This document shows, in pieces, positions 38,201 through 45,740 of a DNA stretch of 64,000 nt. The stretch is from an uncultured Coriobacteriaceae bacterium (GTDB lineage: Bacteria; Actinomycetota; Coriobacteriia; Coriobacteriales; Atopobiaceae), in assembly GCA_902786015.1 (NCBI GenBank), contig CADAAU010000009.1:1-64000 (forward strand). Reading direction: 5' to 3'. Position numbers and translations under genes: made by a program. The notes below the pieces were generated by a model, which was given only the letters and a program-made list of their open reading frames with translations, was not told the DNA's origin and made no database searches. How positions within the stretch are numbered: position 1 is the stretch's first letter; every line of letters starts with the position of its first letter.

Positions 38201-41200
38201 GGGGATGGACATCGACATATTTATGGAGGGCAACAAGGTTGCCATCGACTGCTCGTACGACCCCGCACAATACAGTGCCCACACGGTAGATGGCTTGCTG
38301 GGCATGGCACTGGTTATATGCCATGAGCTTACGGTGCGTGCTACCTTGGGGCAGGTTCAGCTCGTTACCGTGCAGGACGAGGAGCGCATCCGCTCGCTGC
38401 ACAACACGGATTGGCCTGTGGCCGAGCGTCCCGCCTACCGTCTGGTGCAGGACCAAGCCAATGCCAACCCCGATGCCGTAGCGTTGGTAGCATGCGACCG
38501 CACGCTTACCTACGGCGAACTCAACGCGCAGGCCAACGCGATCGCGCACGTGCTTACAGATACTGGGGTCGGCCCCGAGTCCATGGTGGCCGTGCTTGCC
38601 GAGCGCAACTCATGGGCTTATGTGATGCGGCAGGCCGCGCTCAAGGCCGGCGGCGCCTTTTTGCCCATCGACCCGGAGTATCCCGAGGAGCGCGTGCGCT
38701 ACATCCTGGAGGACTCGGGATGCCGACTGGTGCTCACTACCGCCGAAGTGCTCGAGCAGCGCGCCGATCTGTTTGGGGACCTTGGGGACCTCGGACTCGT
38801 TATTGTGGAGGCAAGGCATGCCGCCGCGGCAGGTGCCAAGGATAACCTCAACGTGGACGTCAAGCCCCAAAACCTCGCCTACGCCATCTACACCTCCGGC
38901 TCCACCGGACGTCCCAAAGGCGTCATGCTCACCAACAAAAACCTCGTCAACTTTGTGGACGACGACGACAAGAACCACGAGATCTGTGGCTACACGCGTC
39001 GAGGCCACGCGAGTCTGGCCATCGCCGCGCTCACCTTCGACTTCGCCATCATGGAGGAGTTCGTACCTCTGGCCAACGGCATGACCGTCGTGCTGGCCAC
39101 CAGCGAGCAGATTCTGGACCCCGCCGCCATCGCGAATCTCATGCTCGGCAACAACGTGGACGTCATGAGCTGCACGCCGAGCTACATGTCCAACATGCTG
39201 GACTCCCCGGACTTCGCGAGGGCCGTGGCGGGGCTGGCGTCCGTGGACTTCGGCGCCGAGGCGTTCCCGCCGGCGCTCTTCAACAAGCTACGCGAGGTTA
39301 ACCCAGATCTCTACATCATGAACGGCTACGGCCCCACCGAGGCCACCATCAGCTGCACTATGCAGGTAGTGGACGGCTCTGGCGACATTACCATCGGCAT
39401 CCCCAACGTGAACGTGCATGTCGCCACCGTGGACCGCGCCGGCAGGCTGCAGCCGCTAGGCGCCACCGGCGAGCTGGCGATACTCGGCGAGGGCGTCGGT
39501 CGCGGCTACGTGGGGCGCGACGACCTCAACGCGCGCAGCTTCGTCCGCTTGCTGGACATGCCGGCCTACCGCTCCGGCGACCTCGCGCGCATCCGACCCG
39601 ATGGCCAGATCGAATATCGCGGCCGCATGGACGACCAAGTGAAGCTGCGTGGTCTGCGCGTCGAGCTGGGCGAGATCGAGAGCGTGCTCAACTCCTATCC
39701 CAGCGTAAAGATGAGCACGGTGGTGGTCGCCCACGGCCAGACCGACTACTTGGCGGCCTACTTCACCGCCGACGAGCAGGTGGACCTCGACGCCCTCAAG
39801 GCGCACCTGGGATCCTACCTCACCTCCTACATGGTGCCTCAGGCATACCTGCAGCTGGACGAGATCCCGCTCACGGCCAACGGCAAGGTGGACAAGAAGG
39901 CGCTGCCCCAAATCAGCGAGGCACGTGTGAGCAGAACGATAAAGGAGCCCACCACCGAACTGCAGAAGCAGCTCCTTGGCATGTACCAAAAGGCATTGCG
40001 AATCGACGAGGTCAGTGTGGATGACAACTTCTTCGAGATTGGCGGCACCTCGCTTACGGCAGCAAAGGTCATGATGGCAGCCATGGTGGCCAATGTTCCC
40101 ATTGTGTATCAAGACATCTTTGATGCGCCCACAATCGAGGGACTCGAGCGTGTGGTTCTTGCCAAGCGGGCGGAAGAATCGCAGGTGAAAGAGGCGCCTG
40201 AGTCGTCTGTGCCAGAGCGCGGCGACTCTGATCTATCCAAACAACCCGCGGCGCTCAAGTACAACACCATAGAGTACGTGAGTGAAGTCAAGGCGGGGAC
40301 ACTCGGCAATGTCCTCCTTACCGGACCCACTGGATTCCTTGGCGCACACATGCTCAAGGACCTGCTCGAATCTACCGACGCAATCGTATACTGTCTCGTG
40401 CGCGATGGGGAAGTGTCTGCCGAGGAACGCCTTACCACAAACATCTTCTACTACTTTGAAGAGGATCTCAAACCGCAGCTGGGCAACAGGGTAATTGTGT
40501 TGCGTGGTGACATCACCGATATGGAGAGCTTGCAAGAGGCATTCGAGGCCGACTTCCAGACGGTCATCAACTGCGCCGCATGCGTCAAGCATTTTGCGGA
40601 TTTTGAGTTCCTAAAGTCGGTGAATACCGACGGAGTGCAGAACCTTGCCTCCATGTGCGTAAAGAAGTCCGTGCGTCTCATCCACATTTCGACAGTCTCT
40701 GTCGCAGGCGATGTGATGGGCAGCACGGGATATGACCCCGTGTTGACGGAGGACAAGCTCGAACTTGGCCAAGAGACGGAATCAAACGGATATGTCCACA
40801 CCAAGTATCTGGCCGAGCAGCTCGTTCTGCGCATGGTGGACGAGGAGGGCCTAGACGCAAAGATCATGCGCGTGGGCAACCTCATGAGCCGCCAGCTCGA
40901 TGGTGAGTTCCAAGTGAACTTTGCCACCAACAACTTCATGAGTACGCTCAGGTCTTATGCCGCGCTCGGCAGCTTCCCCGTCGACGAGATGGACGTTGAA
41001 GAAGAGTTCTCTCCCATCGACGAGGTCGCCCACGCCATCGTGTTGCTTGCGGGTACGGACAAAAAGTTCACCGTCTTCCATGCGTATAACTCCCACCAAG
41101 TTGAGATGGGCAACATCATTCTGGCCATGCAACAGTGCGGCATAGACATCGACGTGGTGGAGCCAGACGAGTTCGTTCGTCGGTTGCGCGTTGCCCTGGC

Positions 41201-41408
41201 TGACGATGCCATCAACGCCTACGTGTCTCCGCTCGTCAACTACAACCTGGACGACGACGAGATGCGTTACGAGTTGGAATCGGACAACCGCTTTACGGTG
41301 AAGGCACTCTATCGCCTAGGATTCCAGTGGTCCATCACGGAACTCGGGTACCTGCGCAAGGCCATAGACATGATGCTGCTCCTGGGCTTCTTCGACATGG
41401 AGGAGTAG
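32268..41408 (+). CDS. Three-module non-ribosomal peptide synthetase with terminal reductase
   Basis: The 3046-residue protein has order A1 (about 40-535), T1 (SSLG Ser near 559), C2 (HHIVSDG near 733), A2 (1045-1545), T2 (SSIG near 1573), C3 (HHIVSDG near 1747), A3 (2060-2555), T3 (GGTSL near 2591), R (2680-3046). The R domain has TGPTGFLG for NADPH and YVHTK as catalytic Tyr/Lys. There is no starter C, epimerase, methylation or thioesterase domain. The assembly line should couple three amino acids and release the chain reductively as an aldehyde or alcohol. My alignment by eye to GrsA gives pocket residues D-V-M-T-D-G-S-V-S for A1 and D-F-M-S-D-G-G-I-S for both A2 and A3, so the last two residues are probably the same amino acid. 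No phosphopantetheinyl transferase gene is in the window. Start ATG 32268 follows GAGGGAA. Confidence 0.93.
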   Translation: MTEREFKQLLSIHDTEWPVPYRPAYRLVEDSAHAHPERMAVVACDRSLTYGELNAEANAAARALVEAGAVAETKVAVLADRDGWAYVMRTAPLKAGAAFMPIDPEYPEERVRYILEDSGCNLVLTTKAIHERRADLFDALADLDLNVIEVESAVSAYDTSDLGLDVAPHDLAYVIYTSGSTGKPKGVMLENHNLNNFCHMNPRNIEAVFNVRDCSVTIALAAFTFDVSVMEQFLPLANGQTVVLATMDQIMDPDAMARLIEKHQVDSFTCTPSYLSNLIEVPVFAKAMERIRAVDVGAEAFPGDLYTRLKAINPSMSIMNSYGPTECTVSSTAAILEGPDDITIGVPLANYQCITVNEEGEPLPLGTQGELVILGDGVGRGYIGRDDLNERNFISYFGIPAYRAGDLAVVRPDGNIEFHGRVDDQVKLRGLRVELGEVEKVIGGFPGVKQAVVTVVKGAQEYLAAHFLADKSIDIAELKRHAKQYLTSYMVPQSFMQMEEFPLTPNGKVDKRALPEAELDYSDIVPAQTDMQKQLLDIVFGILKTDRVGITTDLLEAGLSSLGAIRLCSEIRAQFDVAIKTSELADSSTVEDLEHLIGAAGPARSYELRDEYPLSQTQTGILVEVLRHPGTTMYNLPELYTLDASVDVEKLADAVRAAISVHPYLFMTVRRDAEGKLHAVRRDGHPFEVEIIRTESLPTEDELVRPFDLMSGELLFRAEIYVTDGGSYLLFDTHHIVSDGGSIDILMEDVERAFQGETLQIEEYTGFEFALDEEEARATGRLDAAKAFYDGYFRGCGGETMPVRDGDEAAGHVAMERLRGKADGAAVRAFCDEHGLPLNAFFTAAFAFALKEYADAEVPVFTTIYNGRNDPRLANSVSMLVKTLPVSLDCKDDDYVMSLVETCKSYLTSAMANDLYSFAEIHQAYSIDGNMMFVYQGEFEHGFPLGGKNAPVKQLGLSRARAAFALDLSLDGDELVFEPEYDPTVFSPYTVHGMVNLMDHVVDEFVAKDRLRDVTLVSAEEEERIRTLHNTDWPVAERPAYRLLQDQAEARPDAVALVACDRTLTYGELNGLANAVGHALVSAGAAPNSMVAVLAERNSWAYVMRQAALKAGAAFLPIDPEYPEERVRYILEDSGCKLVLTTQEILTRRAELFENIADLKVAVVEASRAAELQSQSNLNVEVDPHDLAYVIYTSGSTGRPKGVMIENRNLVNFVDDDDKNYEICGYTRRAHVSLAIAALTFDFAIMEEFVPLANGMTVVLATSEQIMDPVAMGSLMRNNGVDVMSCTPSYLSNMLAVPDFADAVANLKSVDMGAEAFPPDLYARLTAVNPNIHIMNGYGPTEATISCTMQVVTDATNVTIGIPNVNVHVATVDRVGRLQPLGATGELAILGDGVGRGYVGREDLNARSFVRLLGMPAYRSGDLARIREDGQIEYRGRMDDQVKLRGLRVELGEIESVMNSYPGVRTSVCVVAHGETDYLAAYFTAEQEVDLVDFRAHLAKYLTSYMVPQAYLQLDELPLTANGKVDKKALPEVQVTAEEIVPPENETQERILAIAAEVIGIDELGITTDLFGVGLSSIGCIRLCALLGDEFGKSVKVADVFDCGTVRELERLISDAAEETTHELREAYPLSQTQAGIFVECLRFPDTTAYNIPYLYKLDNDVSIERLREALQKTLVAHPYLFMTVRRNNDGEILAVRNEPQVAELPVRSELPTVQDLVRPFDLTGGEQLFRVELFDTADGKYLFVDTHHIVSDGESLDILFNDVESAYAGGEVQVETYTGYEYALDEEAARVSERLDAAKSFYDSIFRGCGGDTLPTKDGNKGSEHIAFAHAEAAKAANEVRAFCDANGLSTNAFFTTAFGLALQSYTSAEDGAVFATIYNGRNDSRLENSVSMLVKTLPMLFVDNPNQPVTEAIAACQSYLLSAMANDIYSFAEISNAYGIKGDILFAYQGDSVDGNMLIGGRNATEIDLELSQAKAGMDIDIFMEGNKVAIDCSYDPAQYSAHTVDGLLGMALVICHELTVRATLGQVQLVTVQDEERIRSLHNTDWPVAERPAYRLVQDQANANPDAVALVACDRTLTYGELNAQANAIAHVLTDTGVGPESMVAVLAERNSWAYVMRQAALKAGGAFLPIDPEYPEERVRYILEDSGCRLVLTTAEVLEQRADLFGDLGDLGLVIVEARHAAAAGAKDNLNVDVKPQNLAYAIYTSGSTGRPKGVMLTNKNLVNFVDDDDKNHEICGYTRRGHASLAIAALTFDFAIMEEFVPLANGMTVVLATSEQILDPAAIANLMLGNNVDVMSCTPSYMSNMLDSPDFARAVAGLASVDFGAEAFPPALFNKLREVNPDLYIMNGYGPTEATISCTMQVVDGSGDITIGIPNVNVHVATVDRAGRLQPLGATGELAILGEGVGRGYVGRDDLNARSFVRLLDMPAYRSGDLARIRPDGQIEYRGRMDDQVKLRGLRVELGEIESVLNSYPSVKMSTVVVAHGQTDYLAAYFTADEQVDLDALKAHLGSYLTSYMVPQAYLQLDEIPLTANGKVDKKALPQISEARVSRTIKEPTTELQKQLLGMYQKALRIDEVSVDDNFFEIGGTSLTAAKVMMAAMVANVPIVYQDIFDAPTIEGLERVVLAKRAEESQVKEAPESSVPERGDSDLSKQPAALKYNTIEYVSEVKAGTLGNVLLTGPTGFLGAHMLKDLLESTDAIVYCLVRDGEVSAEERLTTNIFYYFEEDLKPQLGNRVIVLRGDITDMESLQEAFEADFQTVINCAACVKHFADFEFLKSVNTDGVQNLASMCVKKSVRLIHISTVSVAGDVMGSTGYDPVLTEDKLELGQETESNGYVHTKYLAEQLVLRMVDEEGLDAKIMRVGNLMSRQLDGEFQVNFATNNFMSTLRSYAALGSFPVDEMDVEEEFSPIDEVAHAIVLLAGTDKKFTVFHAYNSHQVEMGNIILAMQQCGIDIDVVEPDEFVRRLRVALADDAINAYVSPLVNYNLDDDEMRYELESDNRFTVKALYRLGFQWSITELGYLRKAIDMMLLLGFFDMEE

Positions 41409-41439
41409 CGGCGATAGTGCTTACATAACGACGGTATTG

Positions 41440-41483
41440 CCGGGCCAATCGCCTTGACGGCGGTTGGCCCGGCGCCGTTTTGA
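41440..41483 (+). terminator. Intrinsic terminator after the NRPS gene
   Basis: CCGGGCCAATCGCC (41441-41454) pairs with GGCGGTTGGCCCGG (41460-41473), with one G-T pair, then CGCCGTTTT. Confidence 0.8.
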
Positions 41484-41562
41484 CCCATTTTGGTAGGCCC
41501 GAAAGGTTGAAGAGTCGTTTTTCTTAAAGAATGCAAGCCACGGGCAAGCTATACAACGGGCC

Positions 41563-41719
41563 AGTGTACCCAAATTGCAGCTGAGGTTGCAAAAGGCCAG
41601 ATAAGCTATGTGTCAGGTGCAATTTGGGTACACTAGATAAAATAGACACTGTACCCAAATTGAAGTTTTCAGAAGGCTTATCTGGGGAAATGTGCGTCTT
41701 TTTGCAATTTGGGCACACT
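41563..41719. repeat. Pair of 72-bp units with palindromic ends (family A, locus 2)
   Basis: Unit 1 (41563-41634) runs AGTGTACCCAAATTGC to GCAATTTGGGTACACT. Unit 2 (41648-41719) runs ACTGTACCCAAATTG to GCAATTTGGGCACACT. CCAGATAAGC in the middle of unit 1 recurs as its reverse complement GCTTATCTGG in unit 2, so the units face each other. They are 13 bp apart. The architecture matches 16188-16343. Bases around them (41484-41802) hold no gene. Confidence 0.8.
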
Positions 41720-41802
41720 CGATTCCTCCAGTATTCAGAATAACTTAAGGATTCGTGCGGCAGGGGCATGGTAATGGAGCGCAAGGGCGATAGGAGACCG
41801 CA

Positions 41803-43923
41803 ATGGCCGTCAAAACGAGCAAAGTAGGGCTTCCTAGCGGGATGATTGGTCGCAGGAAGGCGTGTATGTTGGGGTCCATTGCAGTGGGAAGCATCGCTGC
41901 CAGCCTCATGGCGTGCGGTGGAACCCCGTCAGAAGATGCAAACGCCAAGCCGAAGTCCGCTTCTGGAATCGACGCAATCATTGAGTCCATGACGCTCGAT
42001 CAAAAGATTGCCCAGCTTATCATGCCGGCCATTCGTTCTTGGGATGGCGAGGACAGTGACGTGACGGATTTGGACAAGGTACCCGCCTTGGCACAAGTAC
42101 TCCGTCGACATCAATACTGTGGTGTCATCCTCTTTGGCTCGAACGTTGTGGACGTAGAACAAACTGTCAAGCTCGTGAGTAACTTGCAAAAGAACAACGC
42201 AGAGGGCAGCAAAGGCCGGGATACGGCGACGATCCCCTATCTTGTTGCCGTAGACCAAGAAGGCGGATCAGTTGCGCGGTTGTCTATGGGAACTAGAGGA
42301 ACGGGCAGCATGGCAATTGGCGCCACCGGAGTGAACGCCCACCAAAACGCCCGCGATACCGGAACGATTTTTGGTCTCGAGCTATCGGCTCTGGGCATCA
42401 ACGTAAACCTAGCCCCCTGTGCTGACGTAATTGACAATCCGGCAGATCAAGGCCTGTCTACGCGCGTGTTCTCCAACGATCCCAAAACGGTAGGCGATCT
42501 CGCTCAGGGTTTCGCAGACGGTGTTGCAAAAAGCCGGGTCATCACCTGCTTTAAACACTTTCCCGGTGTGGGCGATGGCAGCGACGACCCAACGTCGGAG
42601 CTCATTACTCTCGAAGAGCTACGCGCAAGCGGTCTTGCCCAGTTCTCCACGCTCATAGAGTATGGCGCAAACATGATCATGACTTCGGCAGTTACGTTTC
42701 CCTCGTTTGACGACAGACAGACGCTTGCCGATGGTGTCGCGCAAGGCTATTATCCCGCGACCATGTCACGCAAAATCGTGGGGGAACTGCTACGTAAGGA
42801 ACTGGGGTTTGATGGCGTGGTGATTACCGACGCCCTCGATATGGAACAATTCGTTACGGAGCCTGACACGGGCGCGCAGCTTCTTTTGGGCGATCCGCAC
42901 AGTGTGGAACAAGGCGTTGCGATTGCGCAAAAGTGCATCGAGGCCGGTTGTGACATTCTGCTGCTTCCCAAGGACCTAAAGAACCCTGCCGCCGCTCAGT
43001 GGTATCTGGACTATATTGCCGGAATTGTCGCCCTAGTGGACGAGGGCAAGATTTCCGTCGACCGCATAGACGAGTCGGTGCACCGCATACTCTCTCTCAA
43101 AGAGACGTTTGGAGTGTTTGACACCAGCGTTGGTGGGGAAAACGTAGATGCGGACATCGCGCTGGCACGGCAAAGTGTGGGGTCGCACGAGCATCATCAA
43201 GTCGAGCGCGAAATCGCTGGAGCGGCAGTCACATTGCTCAAGGGGTCGAGTGTGGTGCCCGTGCCTGGCGAAGCTAAGCGAGTGGTCATACTGGGTAGGA
43301 CCGATGCTGACCAAACTCCCATCCACTATGCTCTGGAGGAGCTGATGACGACCGGTGACATAGATCCAGAGGCATGCGTCGAGGATCACATTGCAAACAA
43401 GACCACCGGAGAGAAGACGGCGAGTAAGCACATATACTTGGACTACTACTACGATAAAGACAAGGGTCTCGTTTGGCACGATGGCCTCTCGTCGGCAATC
43501 GCGAAGGCGGATTACGTTCTCTGCATGTCGGCGATTGGGGCGGGAATGGATGCATTGCAGGAATCCGATGCCTGCATTCAAGGCATCACCCGGGCACTCA
43601 ACGAGGCGCACGCGGCCAAGGCGAAGTTCGTTATCGTAAGCAACAATCTGCCCATAGAGGGCTCTCGCTTTCCTGAGGCGGATGCCGTCGTCTGCTCGTA
43701 TCTGTCGGCAGGCTATGCCGTAAAACCTGATGCGGGAGAAGATGCTGATCATATGGGGGCAATCAATGCCAACGTACCAGCGGCGCTGAGGGCGGTATTC
43801 GGTGCAGCACCGATGCCCGGGACACTTCCCATAGACGTATACGAGCTCAAGGAAGACACGAAGAAAGGGACCTGGTCCTATACCGACAAGATCCTCTTTG
43901 CTCGTGGAACGAGCGCCTCTTAG
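41803..43923 (+). CDS. GH3-family lipoprotein (NagZ-like glycosidase fold)
   Basis: The 706-residue protein has an Arg-rich start and lipoprotein signal (IGRRKACMLGSIAVGS ... SLMACGG, Cys near residue 45), so it is exported and membrane-anchored. A GH3 N-terminal barrel (residues about 65-430) contains VAVDQEGGSVARL, CFKHFPGVGDGS and the nucleophile Asp in GVVITDALDMEQF. A C-terminal GH3-like domain follows (EREIAGAAVTLLKGSSVV). NagZ-type enzymes cut N-acetylglucosamine from peptidoglycan fragments. The usual His of their acid/base motif (D-S-H after KHFPGHGD) is replaced here by D-D-P, so substrate or activity may differ. Start ATG 41803 follows AGGAG. It stands alone. Confidence 0.85.
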   Translation: MAVKTSKVGLPSGMIGRRKACMLGSIAVGSIAASLMACGGTPSEDANAKPKSASGIDAIIESMTLDQKIAQLIMPAIRSWDGEDSDVTDLDKVPALAQVLRRHQYCGVILFGSNVVDVEQTVKLVSNLQKNNAEGSKGRDTATIPYLVAVDQEGGSVARLSMGTRGTGSMAIGATGVNAHQNARDTGTIFGLELSALGINVNLAPCADVIDNPADQGLSTRVFSNDPKTVGDLAQGFADGVAKSRVITCFKHFPGVGDGSDDPTSELITLEELRASGLAQFSTLIEYGANMIMTSAVTFPSFDDRQTLADGVAQGYYPATMSRKIVGELLRKELGFDGVVITDALDMEQFVTEPDTGAQLLLGDPHSVEQGVAIAQKCIEAGCDILLLPKDLKNPAAAQWYLDYIAGIVALVDEGKISVDRIDESVHRILSLKETFGVFDTSVGGENVDADIALARQSVGSHEHHQVEREIAGAAVTLLKGSSVVPVPGEAKRVVILGRTDADQTPIHYALEELMTTGDIDPEACVEDHIANKTTGEKTASKHIYLDYYYDKDKGLVWHDGLSSAIAKADYVLCMSAIGAGMDALQESDACIQGITRALNEAHAAKAKFVIVSNNLPIEGSRFPEADAVVCSYLSAGYAVKPDAGEDADHMGAINANVPAALRAVFGAAPMPGTLPIDVYELKEDTKKGTWSYTDKILFARGTSAS

Positions 43924-43933
43924 TTCGCCTGTG

Positions 43934-44263
43934 CTATGAACGAATGAATCCCTTGTCGGAGTCGGGCATGGAGTCATCGTCCACATAGCGACGCACCTGC
44001 ATGTGCAGATCATATTTCTCGCGCAGTTGGCCGAGCGTAGCCATCATCGGCGATGCGTGGTGGGCGTCGATGGCAGCCTGATCGCGCCATTGGTCTATGA
44101 GCAGGATGGTCTCGGGGTCTTCGAGTGGCTGGAAGTACTCGTAGCGCTCGTTGCCGTCTTCTGCGCGAATTGCGGCAACCGTTCCGGATGACATCATTTC
44201 CTCTGCGAACTTGCGCGCCGCGCCGTCTTTGCCCGTGTAAAACAAGTTGACCGTAAGGCTCAT
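43934..44263 (-). CDS. ABM-domain (antibiotic biosynthesis monooxygenase-like) protein
   Basis: The 109-residue protein is a dimeric alpha-beta barrel type: VNLFYTGKDGAARKFAEEMM at the start, YEYFQPLEDPETILLIDQWR, and AIDAHHASPMMATLGQLREK. The pattern (W/R after the central strand, AHHASP) is typical of the YgiN-like ABM group, which includes quinol monooxygenases and heme-degrading proteins. The actual reaction is not determined. ATG 44263 follows AAGGAG. It converges with the GH3 gene (10-bp gap) and shares the hairpin at 44339 with the next minus-strand gene upstream. Confidence 0.8.
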   Translation of the reverse strand: MSLTVNLFYTGKDGAARKFAEEMMSSGTVAAIRAEDGNERYEYFQPLEDPETILLIDQWRDQAAIDAHHASPMMATLGQLREKYDLHMQVRRYVDDDSMPDSDKGFIRS

Positions 44264-44338
44264 GTGACCACTCCTTGTTGATCGTTCTTCCTCACGTGCA
44301 TTCTATTTCATTTGCCGCCGATAGGCTACCGTTGGATA

Positions 44339-44384
44339 GGGCAACGCCCACTTGGCATGCGTACCAAGTGGGCGTTGCCCCTTC
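44339..44384 (-). terminator. Perfect hairpin between two minus-strand genes
   Basis: GGGCAACGCCCACTTGG (44339-44355) pairs over 17 bp with 44364-44380, with an 8-nt loop. It lies 34 bp beyond the stop of the secreted-protein gene. Confidence 0.75.
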
Positions 44385-44413
44385 GTCATGATGGAGGACG
44401 AGCGATATTCTAG

Positions 44414-44851
44414 TTAGTACCGCTTGATGCCATAGACCTCCTGCCAGTGGCTCTGGGTGTTCTGGCCGGCGCCCTCCTCGGCGGTGCGGATGACCTCGAC
44501 GTTCGTGCCGTTGTCGAGAACCCAGAACGTCCAGCCGACTTCGTTGGCAGCGGGGCGCGCGACGATGCGGTTGCCGTTGTAGGTGATGAACGTCGCGCAC
44601 CACTCACCGTCAACCATGGTCCACTCTGCGTAGACAGGTCCGCCGCCGTTACCCGGGCTGATGGTTACCTTCTCACCCTCGTAGTGACTGGCGGGTCGGT
44701 TCATGCCCATGGCCTCGGGCGTGCCGTCGTTGGCGTAGGCAGGGCGGGGTGGGGTGGCTGCGAGGATGCCGGCGATGGCGATGGCCCCGACGAGGCCGGC
44801 GACGATGGACTTGCGGGCGCGGTTGGTGGTGGTCTTGTTTGCGCTGGTCAT
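44414..44851 (-). CDS. Small secreted protein of unknown function
   Basis: The 145-residue protein begins MTSANKTTTNRARKSIVAGL with a signal peptide ending near AYAND (about residue 39). The mature part of about 105 residues is rich in Gly, Trp and Tyr (MGMNRPASHYEGEKVTISPG, YAEWTMVDGEWCATFITYNG, NEVGWTFWVLDNGTNVEVIR). It resembles small beta-rich secreted proteins but no family is recognised. ATG 44851 follows AAGGAG by 8 bp; longer in-frame extensions lack a ribosome-binding site. It is divergent from adk with a 262-bp gap. Confidence 0.72.
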   Translation of the reverse strand: MTSANKTTTNRARKSIVAGLVGAIAIAGILAATPPRPAYANDGTPEAMGMNRPASHYEGEKVTISPGNGGGPVYAEWTMVDGEWCATFITYNGNRIVARPAANEVGWTFWVLDNGTNVEVIRTAEEGAGQNTQSHWQEVYGIKRY

Positions 44852-45113
44852 GGTAGTGCTCCTTCTTTTGTCGTGGGCGACCCCTCTGATCGCCCTTTGC
44901 TTTCGTTGATCATTCATACGCGCGCTCTTCCCGCTGCGTCTCAGAGGCATAAAAGATGTGCAGTAATTGTGTGGGGTGATAATCCAACACATACGAGTCA
45001 CTACAGACGGACCGAATCCAAATGAGCTACTGATTGCCATACCTTGCCGTCGCTCATCCAGAAAAGCGCTAGACTATAGCCGTGTACACAAACCAAATCG
45101 AAAGGTGGTCCCT

Positions 45114-45740
45114 ATGAACATCGTACTTTTGGGTGCTCCCGGCGCCGGTAAGGGCACGCAGGGCCAGAAGCTCGTCGAAGAGTTTGGCATTGCCCACATC
45201 TCCACGGGCGACCTGCTTCGCGCGGCCGTCAAGGCGCAAAGCGAGCTCGGTAAGCAGGCGAAGGCCTACATGGACGCCGGCCAGCTCGTGCCTGACCAGC
45301 TCGTCATCGACCTCGTCAAGGAGCGCCTCGCGCAGCCCGACGCACAAAAGGGCTTCATGCTCGACGGCTTTCCCCGCAACATCGCCCAGGCCGAGACGCT
45401 CGACGGCGAGCTCAAGGACATGGGTGTCGAGCTCGACGCCGCCCTGCTCGTAGACGTGCCCTTCGACGTTATTGTTAGCCGTCTGTCTTCGCGCCGCACG
45501 TGCCGTAGCTGTGGCTACACGGCTGGCCCCGACACGTCTGTATGCCCGCGCTGTGGGGGAGAGATGTATCAGCGCGATGACGACAAGCCCGAGACCATCA
45601 ACAAGCGCCTCGACACATACCAGAACCAGACTCAGCCCCTCATCGACTACTACGAGGGCCACGGCATCCTCAAGGCCGTCGACGGCAACCGTGCAGTTGA
45701 CGAGGTCTATGTCGACGTAAAGAAGGTTCTTGGCGCATGA
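45114..45740 (+). CDS. adk: Adenylate kinase
   Basis: The 208-residue protein converts ATP and AMP to two ADP. P-loop GAPGAGKGTQ lies at residues 7-16; AMP-binding ISTGDLLR and GFMLDGFPRN follow. The LID domain has four cysteines (CRSCGYTAGPDTSVCPRCG), so it binds zinc, as in many Gram-positive adenylate kinases. Start ATG 45114 has AAAGGTGG 6 bp upstream. It overlaps map by 4 bp (ATGA), the usual adk-map order of the ribosomal cluster; secY, normally just upstream, is not here. Confidence 0.97.
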   Translation: MNIVLLGAPGAGKGTQGQKLVEEFGIAHISTGDLLRAAVKAQSELGKQAKAYMDAGQLVPDQLVIDLVKERLAQPDAQKGFMLDGFPRNIAQAETLDGELKDMGVELDAALLVDVPFDVIVSRLSSRRTCRSCGYTAGPDTSVCPRCGGEMYQRDDDKPETINKRLDTYQNQTQPLIDYYEGHGILKAVDGNRAVDEVYVDVKKVLGA

